Shown piece by piece: positions 35,930-48,336 of a stretch of DNA of 64,000 nt. This DNA comes from Carettochelys insculpta (taxonomy: Eukaryota > Chordata > Testudines > Carettochelyidae). Under the pieces are notes generated by a model. That model made no database searches. It had not been told where the DNA came from and saw only the letters and a list, made by a program, of their open reading frames with translations. The position numbers and the translations under genes were made by a program. Each line of letters opens with the position of its first letter. Within the stretch, counting starts at the first letter, position 1. The DNA lies in the NCBI RefSeq assembly GCF_033958435.1, contig NC_134138.1, forward strand, positions 10,304,001 through 10,368,000, written 5' to 3'.

Positions 35930-36360
35930 ATGGATTCAGCAATCAGTTTGGCTGAACAGGTGTTTATTGCAGTTCTCCTCAAGTGTGGACAAGGTGGATT
36001 GTCCAGAATGCCTTTTGTTTCCTCAGCTTTCCATCGCCAAGGCAGACCCTCTTCCTTTGCTTTTTCCCTTGCTTGCCACCCTTATGCCTTTGTAGTAAAT
36101 CTTTCTGTTGCAGAACATGGCGGAGCTTCTTTTGGAGACCCGTCAGTTCAGCAGAGAAATGGTGACTGGGTAATAAGAAGCACTCCCCTTGCAAGGAATC
36201 AAGCAGACAGCATCGTTCTCTGCAGGCCCATGGAAAGAGGCTGAGAATTGACCCCCAAGTCCACTACATAGCATTATGAGAGATACCTGCACTTGTGGCA
36301 AGGGCATTTTGTGTCCACAGCTATCAAAAAAATTCACAAAACTGGGTGTCATCACCCTCT
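35930..36360 (-). mobile_element. Possible LTR fragment
   Basis: On the minus strand an AATAAA signal (35963-35968) is followed by CACCTGTTCAGCC, with about 390 bp of U3-like sequence upstream. No TATA box, defined ends or target duplication were found. Confidence 0.25.
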
Positions 36361-37680
36361 GTTAGAGACATGGGGAGACAGACACAAAGATGAAAAAGGG
36401 GATAAGAAATTAGTGGCACTCTGGAAAAGCACTTGAGCACCTGCTTAACTTGAGCACACAAAGCTGTCTCTGAAATCAAGAAGAGGCAAACCATTGAAGT
36501 CAGTGGATCTGCTCATGTCCTTAAAGTAAAGTATTTGCTAAAAGTGCTTTGCAAACTCAGTCTGTTGAGCCCTTATGATGTTCAGTGAGTTTGTGGCAGC
36601 TGGAAAAAAATTGTGTCTTCTAAGTCCAAAGCCTGTAATTCCCAGGCAGAGGGATTTTTGTGTAATTGTTTTATCAACTCTATCTCCTCAGTTCTTGCCT
36701 ACCCCCCATCCAGCCTCCCTGCCAGTGATTCAAAACAAAATTGGCAAGAGGATTAGCTTCTCTGTACTGCAATTCAGACACCAAATCTTCTTTTGAAATG
36801 TTTTGGAAAAAGTTTAGCCTTGACTGTTTTGGTTTTGTTGCAGTATCTCTTGATTCCCAAATAAAACATTCAAAGCTGGAAGTTGGCTTTCATATTTTTA
36901 AATCTCCTTTTGATGTTTTGTGAGCTTTTTCCTTCTTTCTTTCTTTCTTCCTTTCTTAAGAAGAAGAAGAAGAACGTTAATTTTCTTTATTTGTGGTTTC
37001 CACAACCAGTAACAAAACCATTACTCCATAAATCTTTTTTTTTTGCTTTCATTTTCCTGACTGCTGCTTTTCCTCTTGCCATTCAGCCTGCCCAACAAGT
37101 CCTGATCTGACATTTTATTCCCTCAAAGCCCTGCTGTGAATCTTCTCCAGTGCTTCCAGCATTTGCATGTAACATCCATTCGCATGTCTAGATCAATAAG
37201 GTTTTGGTTTTCTTAACAATAGCATGCCAGCTTTACAAAAAGGACAAAAAGTTAATGAAATCAGCATTAAAACAGTATCAGCTTTTAGTGAGCTCACTGG
37301 GACTTGTACTAGGCTTGGTATGAGGTTCCAACTGTTTGTTTTAACTGTATGTACTCAGACTACTAGGAGAAATGTCCACTTCCTTCTGCTTTCAAGCTAG
37401 ACATGCAGTCTAGATGTAACCTGACTTCAGACAACCCAGCCTGTGGAGGAGATGGAGAAGTTTCACTGCCTGCTCCCTCCCCGCATCTCTTCAGCTAGCT
37501 GCTGTCCAGATACCGCAGAGCGGGTGGAGAGCTGCTTGAAAGTTCTTTCTGCCCACCACAGCGCTCTTACTGTTCGTGAAGCCAGTTACTATGAAGGAGA
37601 GGCGCCACACAAACAGCATAATGAAGAACTCAGAAAAAGGGGAAAGCATGCACATGTAAGAGGGGAATCCATCTGTTCTC
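36360..37680. other. Gene-free stretch with simple repeats
   Basis: Holds a TTTC/TTCC run at about 36932-36956 followed by AAG repeats (36958-36974) and a T-run near 37035. No exon is supported. Confidence 0.4.
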
Positions 37681-37684
37681 CCTT

Positions 37685-38463
37685 CCTGCAAAATCTGAAG
37701 TTCAACACTTAGGAGGGAGGAATCTCAAAGACTGCTACAGGATGGGAACTGTCTGGCTAAGCAGTAGATCTGCAGAAAAGTACCTGGGGATTACAGTGGG
37801 TAAGAAGCTGGATATGAGCCAACAGGGTGCCCTTGTAAACAAGAAGGCTAATGGGGGCGTACTTAGTTGCATTAGTAGGATCATTGCCAGCAGATCTAGG
37901 GAAGTGATTATTCCCCTCTGTTTGACACTGGTGAGGCCGCATCAGGAGTACTGTGTACAATTCTAGGCCCCTCCCCATTACAGAAAGGATGTGGACACAC
38001 TGAAGAAAGTCCAGCAGAAGGCAACAGAAATTATTAGGGGGCTGGAGCACATGACTTGTGAGGAGAGGCTGAGGGATTTGGGCCTGTTTAGTCTACAGAA
38101 GAGAAGAGTGAGGGGGAATTTCACAACAGACTTCAACTCTCTGAAGAGGGAGTCTCAAAGAGAGTGGAGAGAGGCTGTTTTCAGGGGTGACAGATGACAG
38201 AACAAGGAGCAATGGCCTCAAGTGGCGGTCTGGGAGGTCTAGGTTATATATTAGGAAAAAACTATTTCACTGGGAGAGTGGTGAAGCACTGGAAAGGGTT
38301 ACCCAGGGAAATAGTAAAATCTTCTTTGGAGGTCTCTACATCCTGGCTTGGCAGAGCCCTGGCTGGGATGATTTAGTTGGGATTGGTCCTGCTTTAGGCA
38401 GGGACTTGGACTCAGTGGCTTCCTGAGGTCTCCTCCAACCCTGTGATTCTATGACTCTATGAA
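37685..38463 (+). mobile_element. CR1 LINE 3' region
   Basis: The frame encodes CR1 RT/C-terminal relics including LVRPHQEYCVQF (near 37930) and EERLRDLGLFSLQKRRVRG (near 38060-38115), then ALAGMI. The end reads TGATTCTATGACTCTATG, the CR1 terminal repeat. Stops split it into several frames. Confidence 0.9.
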
Positions 38464-38644
38464 AAAGCATGTCCTATGGGCTGCTGTGACCCTGAGTTCC
38501 CTTCCACCAAGCCCGTGTACTGTAACACTACACTTGTTACAGGAAGGATGGTTTGAGGGTGGCTGAGGTATTGGTCAGAGAAACAAAGATGGATCCAGTT
38601 TTTGGTTCTACCTTAAGCTTTCTTTGTAATAAATCTCTTAATTG

Positions 38645-38885
38645 GTTTGTACCACAGTCCCCCATCTGTAAATTGGGATAATAACACTCCCCCACTTTGT
38701 CTTGTCTATTTATTTTGTAAGGTCTTTGGAGTACTTCCTCATCTGTAAAAATAAGATGCTTCCTTACCTCAGTGGGGTGTTTGGATGATGAATTAAACGA
38801 GGTATATTAGCTGTTCAGTTACTACAGCAATAAGGCACCATAAAAGCACCTAGATAGCTAACAGCTATACAAATGATTTATTGTT
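38645..38885 (+). repeat. MIR-like SINE
   Basis: CCCCCATCTGTAAATTGGGA, TAATAACACTCCC, then a GATGAATTAAACGAGG and AAAAGCACCTAGATAGC order resembles the MIR core and 3' end. Confidence 0.4.
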
Positions 38886-39915
38886 GTGTATTAAGTTAAT
38901 AAAAACGTAGCTACTTAAAACATTCATGAGCATGAAGGTCTCACAAAAGTTGTGGACAAAAGAAAATAATTGACATTATTATGGGTGTGAAGGGAGCACA
39001 CTATCAAGGTTTATAAAAGCTTAGTTCAGGAACTTTCTTGTGTTGCTATAGGCTGTAGTGCTGCACGTAGCCAACTGTAAAATCCAGTAGGAAGGGATTT
39101 ACCGATGGATATTGTGGATGGGGAACATGAAGGGAACACAGCTTTGTCCATTCTAGAGCTCAGCCAGAATGCAGGCTGAGAAACACAGTGTAGCATCTCA
39201 CATCATTTTGGGGTGTATTGGCAGGAGCAGTAAAACCGACAGCCTTGCTGGACCCCTAGGTGATGTGAGCAGGGCTTGCTCTGCATCCTTGGGAGGCGTG
39301 GAGCCTCAGACAGAAGGCGTAGAGTTGAGCTAGACTCCCCTAGGCAACCTTAAGACCCACCCAGAGCACTTCACCCAGTGCTCTGGCAGTGATTTAAAGG
39401 TTCTAGGACTCCAGCCGCCCTGTCTCCCTCAGTAGCAATGGCAGTGGCTGAGAGCACCAGGCCCTGTTGATCTGATGAGCCCCAGGGCAGTTGCCCCCAT
39501 TTCTCTCCCTTCGACTGGCCTGGGCAGGAGTGCTGTAAGTAAGACACACAAGAAGCAATTCTCCCTCTCTACTCTGCACTGATAAGGCCTCAGCTGGAGT
39601 ATTGTATCTTGTTCTAAGTGCCTCATTTCAGGACCGATGTGGACAAACTGGAAAAATTCCTTAGAAGATCAACAAAAACAAGGAAGGATCTAGAGGAAAT
39701 GACCTGTGAGGAACTATTGAAAAAATGAATTTGTTTAATCTGGAAAAGAGAAGATTGGGAAGGAACATGATAGCAGTTTTCAGTTATGTACAGAAGGTTG
39801 TTTTTCTTAAACTCGGAGCATAAGACAAGAAGCAATGGGCTTAAATTGCAGGTGTAAACTGGCCATTAGGAAAAACTTCCTAAGGTTCAGGATGATGAAG
39901 CACTGGAAGAAATTA

Positions 39916-40602
39916 CAGTACCCCTCGAAATGCACAATTTCAGGTTGTGCTTAACTCAGATTAATATGAGTTAAGCACAACTCAAAATCCAGCCCCCCTG
40001 GCCCTGGCTCAATCCCCCTGGCCCTGCGTGCCCCAGTTCAACCTCCCCTGGCCCAGTTCAAACCCCCCATGGCCTGACTCACCACCCACACACGGCTCCA
40101 GTTCATGCCCCCTCCTCGCATCTGGCTCCAGCTCACAACCTCTCACATGCAGCTCCAGTGCAACTCCCCCACCCCAGTTCAACCCACTTACGCACAGCTG
40201 TGGCTCACCACCCCTACAGGTGGCTCTGGCTCAACCCCCCGTCCCTGGTTCCACCTCCCACGTGCAGCTCCAGCTCACCACTTTAACATGGCTCTGGTTC
40301 ACCCCCACCTCCCAAGGGCATCTCTGGCTCAACTCCACCCACCGTGCAGCCCTAACCCACTCCAGGCTTAATTCCCCTTTTCCTGTCCCACACCCCCAAA
40401 CCACCACCAGGCTTAACTCTCCTCAGCTGCTGCCTCCAACCCCAGGACTTACCTTTCAAAAGTAGCTCCATGTGCTCCTGCTGTTTCCCTGGATGCAGAA
40501 CATGCATTCTACCGGGGAAAAATGCCACTCCTGACTTACACGAAATTCGAGTTATGTGAGGGTGTGTGGAACGGAATCCTCACATAACTCGAGGGATTAC
40601 TG
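39916..40602. mobile_element. Tigger/pogo-like MITE
   Basis: The left end CAGTACCCCTCGAAATGC mirrors the right end, read on the opposite strand as CAGTAATCCCTCGAGTTATG. Flanks are TA (39914-39915) and TG (40603-40604, likely mutated TA). CAGT ends with TA target are typical of pogo/Tigger elements. It sits inside a CR1. The interior holds a C-rich degenerate tandem array. There is no transposase frame. Confidence 0.7.
39985..40450 (+). repeat. Degenerate C-rich tandem repeat
   Basis: Variants of a GGCTCCAGCTCAACCCCCC-like unit recur with irregular spacing. The 145- and 88-residue open frames here (Pro/Ser/Thr-rich) follow from the repeat composition and are not genes. Confidence 0.55.
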
Positions 40603-41299
40603 TGCCTAGGGAGGCTGTGGCTTCTCTGTCATTGGAGGATCTGTAGAACAGCTTAGACAAATATCTGTCAGGAATGGTCATTGTTCCATGGTCCAGCCTT
40701 GAGTGCTTGATTGGACTAAATGACATACTGAAGTCCCTGCCAGTCCTGCACTTTCTATAATTCATTTAAAAGTGAGTTTAGAAATATGGGCCAAATGTTT
40801 TCCTGTTATACATCCACTGAAGTGACTGGATTCGCCCCAACACTTCATTTATCCTATAGCAGTAATTTCATGGCAGATACCATGAAGTGTGTGGGCTCTG
40901 TTTTCTGCGCACTGATCCCGTCTATAGAATATCACTGTAACTACAGTTACAACAGGTTATGGTAGATGAAGTTCCTTCATGATGAACATTTCTTTTGTTT
41001 TTACAACATGTCATTTCCCGCTCAGTTGGGTATGTCACCATCTCAGCCATTCAAGGAGGAAATGTAATATCATTTTTCCTGATAAATAATCAGTTCTTTT
41101 GGGGAGGAAAGGATTATCTGTTTGGAACACAGCTCAAAAGAGGATGACTGTATTCAGCATCAACATGGTCTTTCTTATAACATGGAAAATCCCCTGAGAG
41201 CCAGTGCTGAGACTTTCGCCTCCTGGCAGATGGCATTGCTGGTTGGTCCAAAGAAAGGTGGGGCAACACTCAGAATTTGGCACGCCACACCAGTGATTT

Positions 41300-41470
41300 G
41301 GGCTCATTTCAGCTTATTATCTTGCCCTGGGACTCAGAAGTCCCGTGTTCTCATGCTGAGAAGCAGAGTGACTATGTCCAAGTCTTCTGTAAACAAGGGA
41401 TAATGTTACTAATCTGCTTTGAAAAACAATTTGAGATCACTGGATGAAAAGTGCTAAATAAGGGGTTAGT
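41300..41470 (+). repeat. MIR-like SINE
   Basis: The order GTCCAAGTCTTCTGTAAACA, GGGATAATGTTACTAATC, then TTTGAGATCACTGGATGAAA and AGTGCTAAATAAGG follows the MIR core and 3' end. Confidence 0.5.
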
Positions 41471-42309
41471 ATTAGGGTGTATTAAAGACATTACACAACT
41501 ACCATTCCCCTGGATTTAAGCCCAGAATTGCAGTTTATCACATATGATTTACTTCAATTAATATATCATTTTCATATCTTTATCCCCTTTGGCTGCAATT
41601 TTGTACAGAACTTAAATATGTGTCCCATTGATTTCACTGGGACTTAAGACCCCGTTAAGTACTTAACTGAATCAGGGCCAATAAGCCCATGCCCATTTTG
41701 TATGCCAGACTGAATCCTACTTCCCTTTTCATTGTCACATACATCACTGGATGGGGCTCAGATATTTATTTCTGGCAAGTGAAGTCTGCAGCTCAGTGAG
41801 TAAGAGTCTGTCTTGATGAGAACTGAATTGTGCTTTTTTGAGGCTTGAGGAATAAAAAGATGATGAAGATGATGATTGGAATGAGGTTCATGAAAAGAAG
41901 GTTATATTTATACGCTAGTGTTTTTCTTTTAACTTTAGCCTGGAGATACATTTGTCAAAGCAACTCAAATTACATCAAATGAGAGCCATTTGCCGCTAAT
42001 GGGAGCTGGGTACTGTATGTTTTGACATTTTTAATCATCTAAATTTTACCATTTTTTTACTATTTATGTGAGATTCTACTAAATGCCATTTTCCTCCAAT
42101 TAGGCTGGCTAGTCTGTTTGTCTTTCAGAAACTCTGGGAATACCTTTTAATTTCCATTTAAGAATACTAATGAGGCTAGAAAGGAGGAAAGAATTGTATT
42201 CCCCCATTCCTACATTACAGTATCAATACACATTCTTTGCATTTATATAACCCAAAACATTGCCTAGAGATCTCAAAGCACTTTATAAAGTGTGTCTCCT
42301 TTTCTCTTT

Positions 42310-44081
42310 GGATGTGTCTACATTACAGAGTTTTGTCGACAAAGCTGGGCTTTTGTCAACAAACCTCAGAAAGCATTTACTCACAAAAGGCATTTTGTCA
42401 ACAGAGTCTCAACAAAACAGAATTTTCCCCGACAGTGTTATCCCTCTCCATGTTGAGGAATAATGCTTCTGTCGACAAACATCTGTCAATAAAAGTGCAG
42501 TGTAGAAGATCTAGAACCCATTTCTCAACAAATAGGGCTTCCAGTTCCCTGAGCATCCCAATTTGAGTCACAAAATCATAGAACACTAGAACTGGAAGGG
42601 ACCTCAAGAGGTTATTGAGTCCAGTTCCCTGCCATCTTGGTATGACCAAACACCATCTAGATTATCCCCGATAGGTGTCAATCTAACCTGCTCCTAAATA
42701 TCTCTAGCGATGGAGATTTGACAACCTCCCTAGGTAACTTATTCCAGTGTTTAAGCACCCTGACAGTTAGGAGCTTTTTCCTAATGTCTAATCCAAACTT
42801 CCCTTGCTGCAGTTTAAGCCCATTGCTCCTTGTTTTATCCTCAAAGGCCAAGGAGAACAATTTTTCTCCCTCCTTCTTGTAATCCTCTTTGAGGTACTTG
42901 AAAACTGCTATCATGTCCCCTTTAAGTTTTCTTTTTTCCAAACTAAACAATCCCAGTTCTTCCCTCATAGCTCATGTTCTTTAGACCTTTAATCATTCTT
43001 GTTGCTCTTCCCTGGATCTTTTCAAATTTCTTCACACCCCTCTTGAAATGTGGTGCCCAGAACTAGACACAATACTCCAGCTGAGGCCTAATGAGTGCTG
43101 AGTAGAGAGGAAGAACGACTTCTTACATCTTGCTCACAGCACTCCTGTTTATGCATGCCAGAATCATGTTGCTCTTTTTGCAACAGCATCACAATGATGA
43201 CTCGCATTTAACTTATAGTCCACTATGACCCCAAGTCCCTTTCTGCAGTACTCCTTCCTAGACAGTTGCTTCCCATTCTGTATGTATGAAGCTGATTGTT
43301 TCTTCCTAAGTGGAGCACTTTGCATTTGTTCTTATTAAACTTTGTCCTGTCACCTCAGACCATTTCTCCAGTTTGTCCAGATCATTCTGATTATGAGCCT
43401 CTCCTTCAAAGCAGCTGCGATCCCTCCCAGCTTGGTATCATCTGCAAATTAATAAGTGTACTCTCTATACCAATATCTAAATTGTTGATGAAGATATTGA
43501 ACAGAACCGGTCCCAAAACAGATGACTGCGGAACCCCACTTGTTATGCCCTTCTAGCGTGACTGCAAACCATTAATAAGTACTCTCCGAGAAAGGTTATC
43601 CAGCCAGTTATGCACTCACCTTATAGTAGCCCCATCTAAGCTGTGTTTGCTTAGTTTATTGATAAGAAGATCATGCAAGACCATGTCAAATGCCTTACTA
43701 AAGTCTAGGTATACCACATCCACTGCTTCTCTCTTATCCACAAGACTTATTATCCTGTCAAAAGAAGCTATCAGATTGGTCTGGCATGATTTAGTCTTTA
43801 CCAATCCATGCTGGCTGTTACATGGCACCTTCAGATGAATTCCTTAAATATTTGCTCCATTATCTTTCCTGGCACAGAAGTCAAACTGACTGGTCTGTAG
43901 TTTCCTGGGTTGTTCTTTTTGCAGAGCTTCCAGTCAGCCATTCTATCAAGAGAGGGCCGGGCAGTTTGATCTCTTTCGATCTGCTTTTATGTGTAGATGC
44001 CATCTGTTGACAGAAGTTTTGCCAGTAGATCTATTCGGACAGTGGCTTCTGTTGACAGATTGCTGTAGTGTAGACATAGCC
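42310..44081. mobile_element. MITE (GTCGACAA family) split by CR1, TTT duplication
   Basis: The left end GGATGTGTCTACATTACAG at 42310 and the right end GGCTATGTCTACACTACAG (opposite strand) at 44081 pair, with TTT on both sides (42307-42309, 44082-44084). The two halves (42310-42566 and about 43920-44081) carry TTTGTCGACAAA and CTGTTGACAG blocks. Between them lies a CR1 on the minus strand, inserted later. Confidence 0.75.
42568..43918 (-). mobile_element. CR1 LINE, RT and 3' end, inserted in a MITE
   Basis: The minus-strand frame 43828-43616 encodes VVYLDFSKAFDMVLHDLL, the CR1 RT YLDFSKAFD motif. The frame 42968-42678 encodes [20 protein letters not shown] and the C-terminus to LEIFRSRLD. 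The plus strand starts AAAATCATAGAACACTAG, the reverse of the CR1 tail. This is one of the better-preserved CR1 fragments here but still has stops and frame changes. It is 5'-truncated at about 43918. Confidence 0.88.
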
Positions 44082-44084
44082 TTT

Positions 44085-44216
44085 TAGTGATAGAGGAAGC
44101 TGAGGCTACAGTCCCAGTGGTTTGCCCAAGGTCACACAGCAAGTCTCTAGTAGATGAGCCAACTATAGAACTCAGGTCCACTGACATTCAGTTTTGCAGT
44201 CATTCTGCTAAATCCT
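44085..44216 (-). repeat. MIR-like SINE
   Basis: The plus strand reads GAGGAAGCTGAGGC, GCCCAAGGTCACACAGCAAG, GAACTCAGGTCC and CATTCTGCTAAATCC, the reverse complement of a MIR SINE from its core to the tRNA-like head. Confidence 0.65.
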
Positions 44217-44219
44217 AGC

Positions 44220-46125
44220 TGTGTCTTCTATAACTTATCTCCCATTTCCAGCCTGTGGTGATGAGAGCAGTGTGATTCCTGTGTAGGTTCCTGTTCCCAT
44301 TATTGTAGTATCTGAAGACATGTGGTGGAAGGGAAAGTTGGTAATAGGGAAAGGAGTGGTTTGTAGACTATTCAGCTCAGGGATCTTGTCTCTTGTTTGT
44401 AGAAACCGATCAAATTATAGCTGTGAAAAACATGTGATGGACCATCAAATGTGATCTCCCCCATAAAATCTGACTGTTAGGGATGGCAGTGCTCCATCCA
44501 GGTGCTCGTGTCATGTGCCGAGCACCAGCTGCTAGTCCTGGCCCAGGCTGGGGACAACTGGACTGCTTCTTCTTCCCCAGGAGGAGTTGCTCCTGGAACC
44601 AGGTCAGACCCACCTCTGGGAACCTCCTCAGGCTTGGCACACTTATTTTAAGGCAGCGCCCCTGCCAGGAGCAGCACAGATAAAATGAGGGCAATCTTGT
44701 GACCTCCCTACAGTAGCCTTGTGACTACTTTTTGGGTTAGGAACCCGCCCACAACACTTTCAACACCATGAAATTTCAGATGTAAACATCTTACATTGTG
44801 AAATTAATTATTTTTAAAATCTTATGACCATGAAATTGGTGAAAATGGACTGTGAATTGGCTTGGGTTCTACCCATGTGTCCTTGAAGTATTGACGATAT
44901 GAGGCTTTCTTGTTCCTGCAAACTCTTCCAATCTGAAGTATATACCTCCACCCTCCCTCCTCCTTCAAAGTGGTTGTGGTTTCTAAAGAGCAGGGGTCCG
45001 TTTCTGAGATGCTGATATCCCAGCATTAGCTGTGATGATGACGTGGCACATATGGGACTACAACATTCGGGAAATGTTGCTGCAAATCCATAAGAACACT
45101 TTGAAAATGCATCATCTAGTTGAATAGCTCAACTGTCAGCCATTTAAAACTATACAGTGCAAACCACAAGAGCCTGACAGATTTCTAGAAATAATCTCCT
45201 GGAGAGGTAGCCACCTTATTATAACACTTCCAAGTGTCACAGGGATCCTAAAGAATGGGCTGCATTCTGGGCTACACCAATCCCGGAAAGCTCTGCTGTT
45301 GAAAATATGTATCCATCAAGGGCTTTTGTTGGGAAACTGTCTCCGGGGTGGCGGGGGGGAGGTTGTAATATTGTGTGAATACCCCTGAGAAACATCATTG
45401 AAGAATGAATCATGTTATCGCTGATTATTATTCTTGGTGGCCAAACTCCAACTCTGCTTTTCATGTGTGGAAGTGTCATGTTTAACATGCAAATTCCTCT
45501 CTTTTCTTTCCCTCTGTCTGTTCATCCTGTGAAGTATCCCTGGAGCACTTGATGTGCCATGGGATTCCAAGCCCCTGTAATCACTAGACTTGAAAAATGA
45601 TCACAATGCACCTGCTCAAGGAGATGAGCTCTATCTCTTTTGTGAGTCCCAGCTTGAGGGAGCAACTCTTTAATGGTTCCAGGTGCTTCATGCGTGCATG
45701 AATGTAATAGTCTTGCCTCTTGCTACCAACTGAGGTGTGACAAACAAAGGAGAGCAGTTATACCACTTTGAAATCATCCACAGGAAATTATCTTTCACTC
45801 GGCACTGACGAACAGTGCACATTCTGAACTGGTGTCATGTCTATTTTAAGCAGAAGATCTTGGTTGGAGGAAAGAAAGAAAAGACATGATAACTCCCCAG
45901 TATCAAAGCTGCAGTGGTTGTGTATACCTGTGAATGGTTGGACATAAGATTTTGATAAGTTATCTGAGATCACAATCCAACAACTAGACTAGTGATTTTT
46001 CTTGAGATTACTGCATCCAGCATATGAAATCAGGAACCATGTGGTTTCTAGGCAGTAGATCTAAAAAGTGAAAAAGTGAGATAAAAGTGAGCTTTCACCA
46101 GCTTAAATGGGTAAAGAAAAGAAAA
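44220..46125. other. Gene-free stretch
   Basis: No exon, repeat end or RNA gene recognised. Confidence 0.35.
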
Positions 46126-46130
46126 AGTAG

Positions 46131-46148
46131 CACACACACACACACACA

Positions 46149-46183
<35 letters not shown>
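46131..46183 (+). repeat. (CA)n(TA)n microsatellite
   Basis: CA repeats (46131-46151) run directly into TA repeats (46152-46183). The TA part is perfectly self-complementary. Confidence 0.95.
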
Positions 46184-46186
<3 letters not shown>

Positions 46187-46289
46187 ACTAGTAGGTTTAG
46201 TAGGTTTACCCAGAATTGCTCAGGCCATTTGACTCAATGAAGATTTTATTTAAAAATAAAAGGAAAATGTGGATGCTTTATTTAAATGA

Positions 46290-47232
46290 TTGTACTTTGA
46301 ATACTTTGAAAGAGACTATCGATGCAAATAGTCGTGCCATCGATGCAAATCACAACTCTTCCGCGCCATCCTGATTTCTGCAACTCTTGTCCATGTCTTT
46401 CCTTGAATCCTGCAAAAAAGAATCCACCCAATGTACTGGAGGCCTTCCTCTTGTTCTTTTCACATTTCATGCATACCGGTGGAATGTATGCACTTTCCAT
46501 CTGTTGTCTCTCAAACACCCAACATGACCAGGCCATCTCTTTTCCTGGTCATACATACCTTGATTGATATCACTGACTCTGCTTCTTCTATGCAAATCAC
46601 CAATAGTAACATGGTGTTACCTACTTACAGCTTTCTATTGTGCCTTTGCATATTATTCATCTTTCCATTGCTCTTTGGGTGGTTTGTAGCTTTGATTTTT
46701 CTGTAAACATCATATTCCATGTTATGCAGCCATAAGTCATTACTGGAAGGATACTGGTGTTAAAGAGATGGCTTTCATAGGGTTGTAAAGTTTGGGATCA
46801 ACAAAGACACTGCACAGAATTCCAAAGGCAATCCAACCGAACCTCCTCCTGCTCAACTCTTGTTTCAACTGATTGTCCTTCTTCGGTGCTTGTTTTAAGA
46901 CATATATGTTAATCCACCAGCTTAATGGACTGTCCGTTCAGCTGCTGACATATTCTGTACAATATGTGGTTTTCTTCCACTTCCTTTTTCTGGTATGGAT
47001 GGTCCTTTGCATTCTTACCGTTGTCATTGAGAAGGATTTGCAATGTTTTGGGTTTTGTCATAATTAAAATAATGTCATCTGTGAAAAGGAGCATCTGAAG
47101 AACCTCACTGGAAATCAGAAATCCATCTTTGACTTTGATCCTCCATGGGATGTCTGTTAGGACACTGGCAAACAACTTCATCGAACAAATGTCCTCCTGC
47201 TTTATTCCTCCCTTAACTTTGAGACTCAAGGA
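46290..47232 (-). pseudogene. Decayed RTE-type LINE (RT and C-terminus)
   Basis: On the minus strand the frame 47229-46909 has GIKQEDICSMKLFASVL (the GVRQGDP..PKLF RT motif) and LLFTDDIILI (the FADDI catalytic box, both Asp kept) about 40 residues later. Farther on, in other frames, are WPGHVGCLRDNRW (near 46540), TRGRPPVHWVDSF (near 46440) and GKTWTRVAEI (near 46390). This order is the RTE C-terminus (GHV..DNRW, RGRPP.RW, TW..VA..R). At least one stop and a frameshift break it, and the endonuclease is absent. Confidence 0.65.
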
Positions 47233-47400
47233 ATGATCAAAACATGATTTCTATAGTTGAATATGCATCCCTCACTAACATTGACCAGCCTTTGGCTGCC
47301 CCTACCAAAAATATTAAAAGGTTTGTATAAAAAAACAACTCTTCTCATAATTGTGTCAATTCAAATGAAAAAAAAAAGATGTTACAGGGCACAATAAGCA

Positions 47401-47422
47401 GAGAGAGAGAGAGAGAGAGAGA
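47401..47422 (+). repeat. (GA)n microsatellite
   Basis: Eleven GA units in tandem. The neighbouring 144-residue open frame (47379-47813) has no recognisable domain. Confidence 0.9.
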
Positions 47423-47429
47423 TGGATAT

Positions 47430-48330
47430 GTAGAAGGTCTGCACACCTTCTCTCTACCCCCAAATGCTGCTTTCCACTTTTCACAAATGTCACTAGTAGG
47501 AAGGTTAAGATGCCTTGAACTTTCTCCACCAAATTCCCTGAGCTGTGCTAGGTTTTGTATGCGCCACCTGTCTCAGAGGGGTGGGGGGCAGGCAGGTGGG
47601 TGGCTGTTTCTTCTGAGCATGATTTGTGATTTTATTAAACGGATTTTGTTTTTAATTGCATTGGGATTGTGCCTTCTGCCAAGAGGAAACAAGAAAGGTT
47701 GTTTCAATGGCCTTTTCAGCTGGTATAATCTAAATAAATTCATGAATGCACAGAAACATCTCTTTCCTTGCCCAGCAGCCTGGCTTGGCTCAGATACTTT
47801 GGATTTGCTGTAATCCCCTTTTCTCCTCCAGTAACCATTTTAGAAGTCAACTTCCTACATCTTCCACTGACTTCTAATTACTTTAGTTGTTACCTCGCAG
47901 AGTACCATTTCATCAACTTTTGGAATCAGAAGGCCTTGAGTGAGTAGTTTAATGAAGTGGGTATTACCTCAGTACTTTGGAAACAAGGGAATCACACCAG
48001 CACAAGCTCTGGAAGGACTCATTCTTTAGTTATCCATCTCAAACAGCTGGGAATGTTCTGAAATAGCATCGTTAATTTTTAGTACCCCTAAGGAAAGAAT
48101 CACTATGTCAGAGTTGTTAACATGGAGATAAAACTTTTACGGGATTATATTTGAGTTGACTGAAGTTGGGAAATGGGTCTTTTATTTTTCCAAAGTGTCT
48201 GTATTTTAATAACTCAAAACAAAACTGGGGTCATGCAAATCTTACTAATTTATTTATTGGGTTACCTATCACCCTAGAATCTGATCTAGCCCCGCTAAAA
48301 CATGCATTCTTTAAATAGACAGTCTTAACA
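47430..48330. other. Gene-free stretch
   Basis: No supported feature. Confidence 0.35.
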
Positions 48331-48336
48331 CATAAA

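Larger units (their letters stand above)
39535..40767 (+). mobile_element. CR1 LINE 3' region, split by a Tigger-like MITE
   Basis: Part 1 (39535-39915) has GGCCTCAGCTGGAGTATTG and an LFNLEKRRLGR-like frame. Part 2 (40605-40767) has CCTAGGGAGGCTGTGG and the CR1 3' end finishing TTTCTATAATTC. The two join cleanly when 39916-40602 is removed. Confidence 0.8.

Noticed and set aside
40028..40465. 145-residue Pro/Ser/Thr-rich open frame
   Set aside because: Product of a C-rich tandem repeat within a Tigger-like MITE.
47379..47813. 144-residue open frame beginning in a GA repeat
   Set aside because: The start lies in a microsatellite, and the remainder shows no domain.
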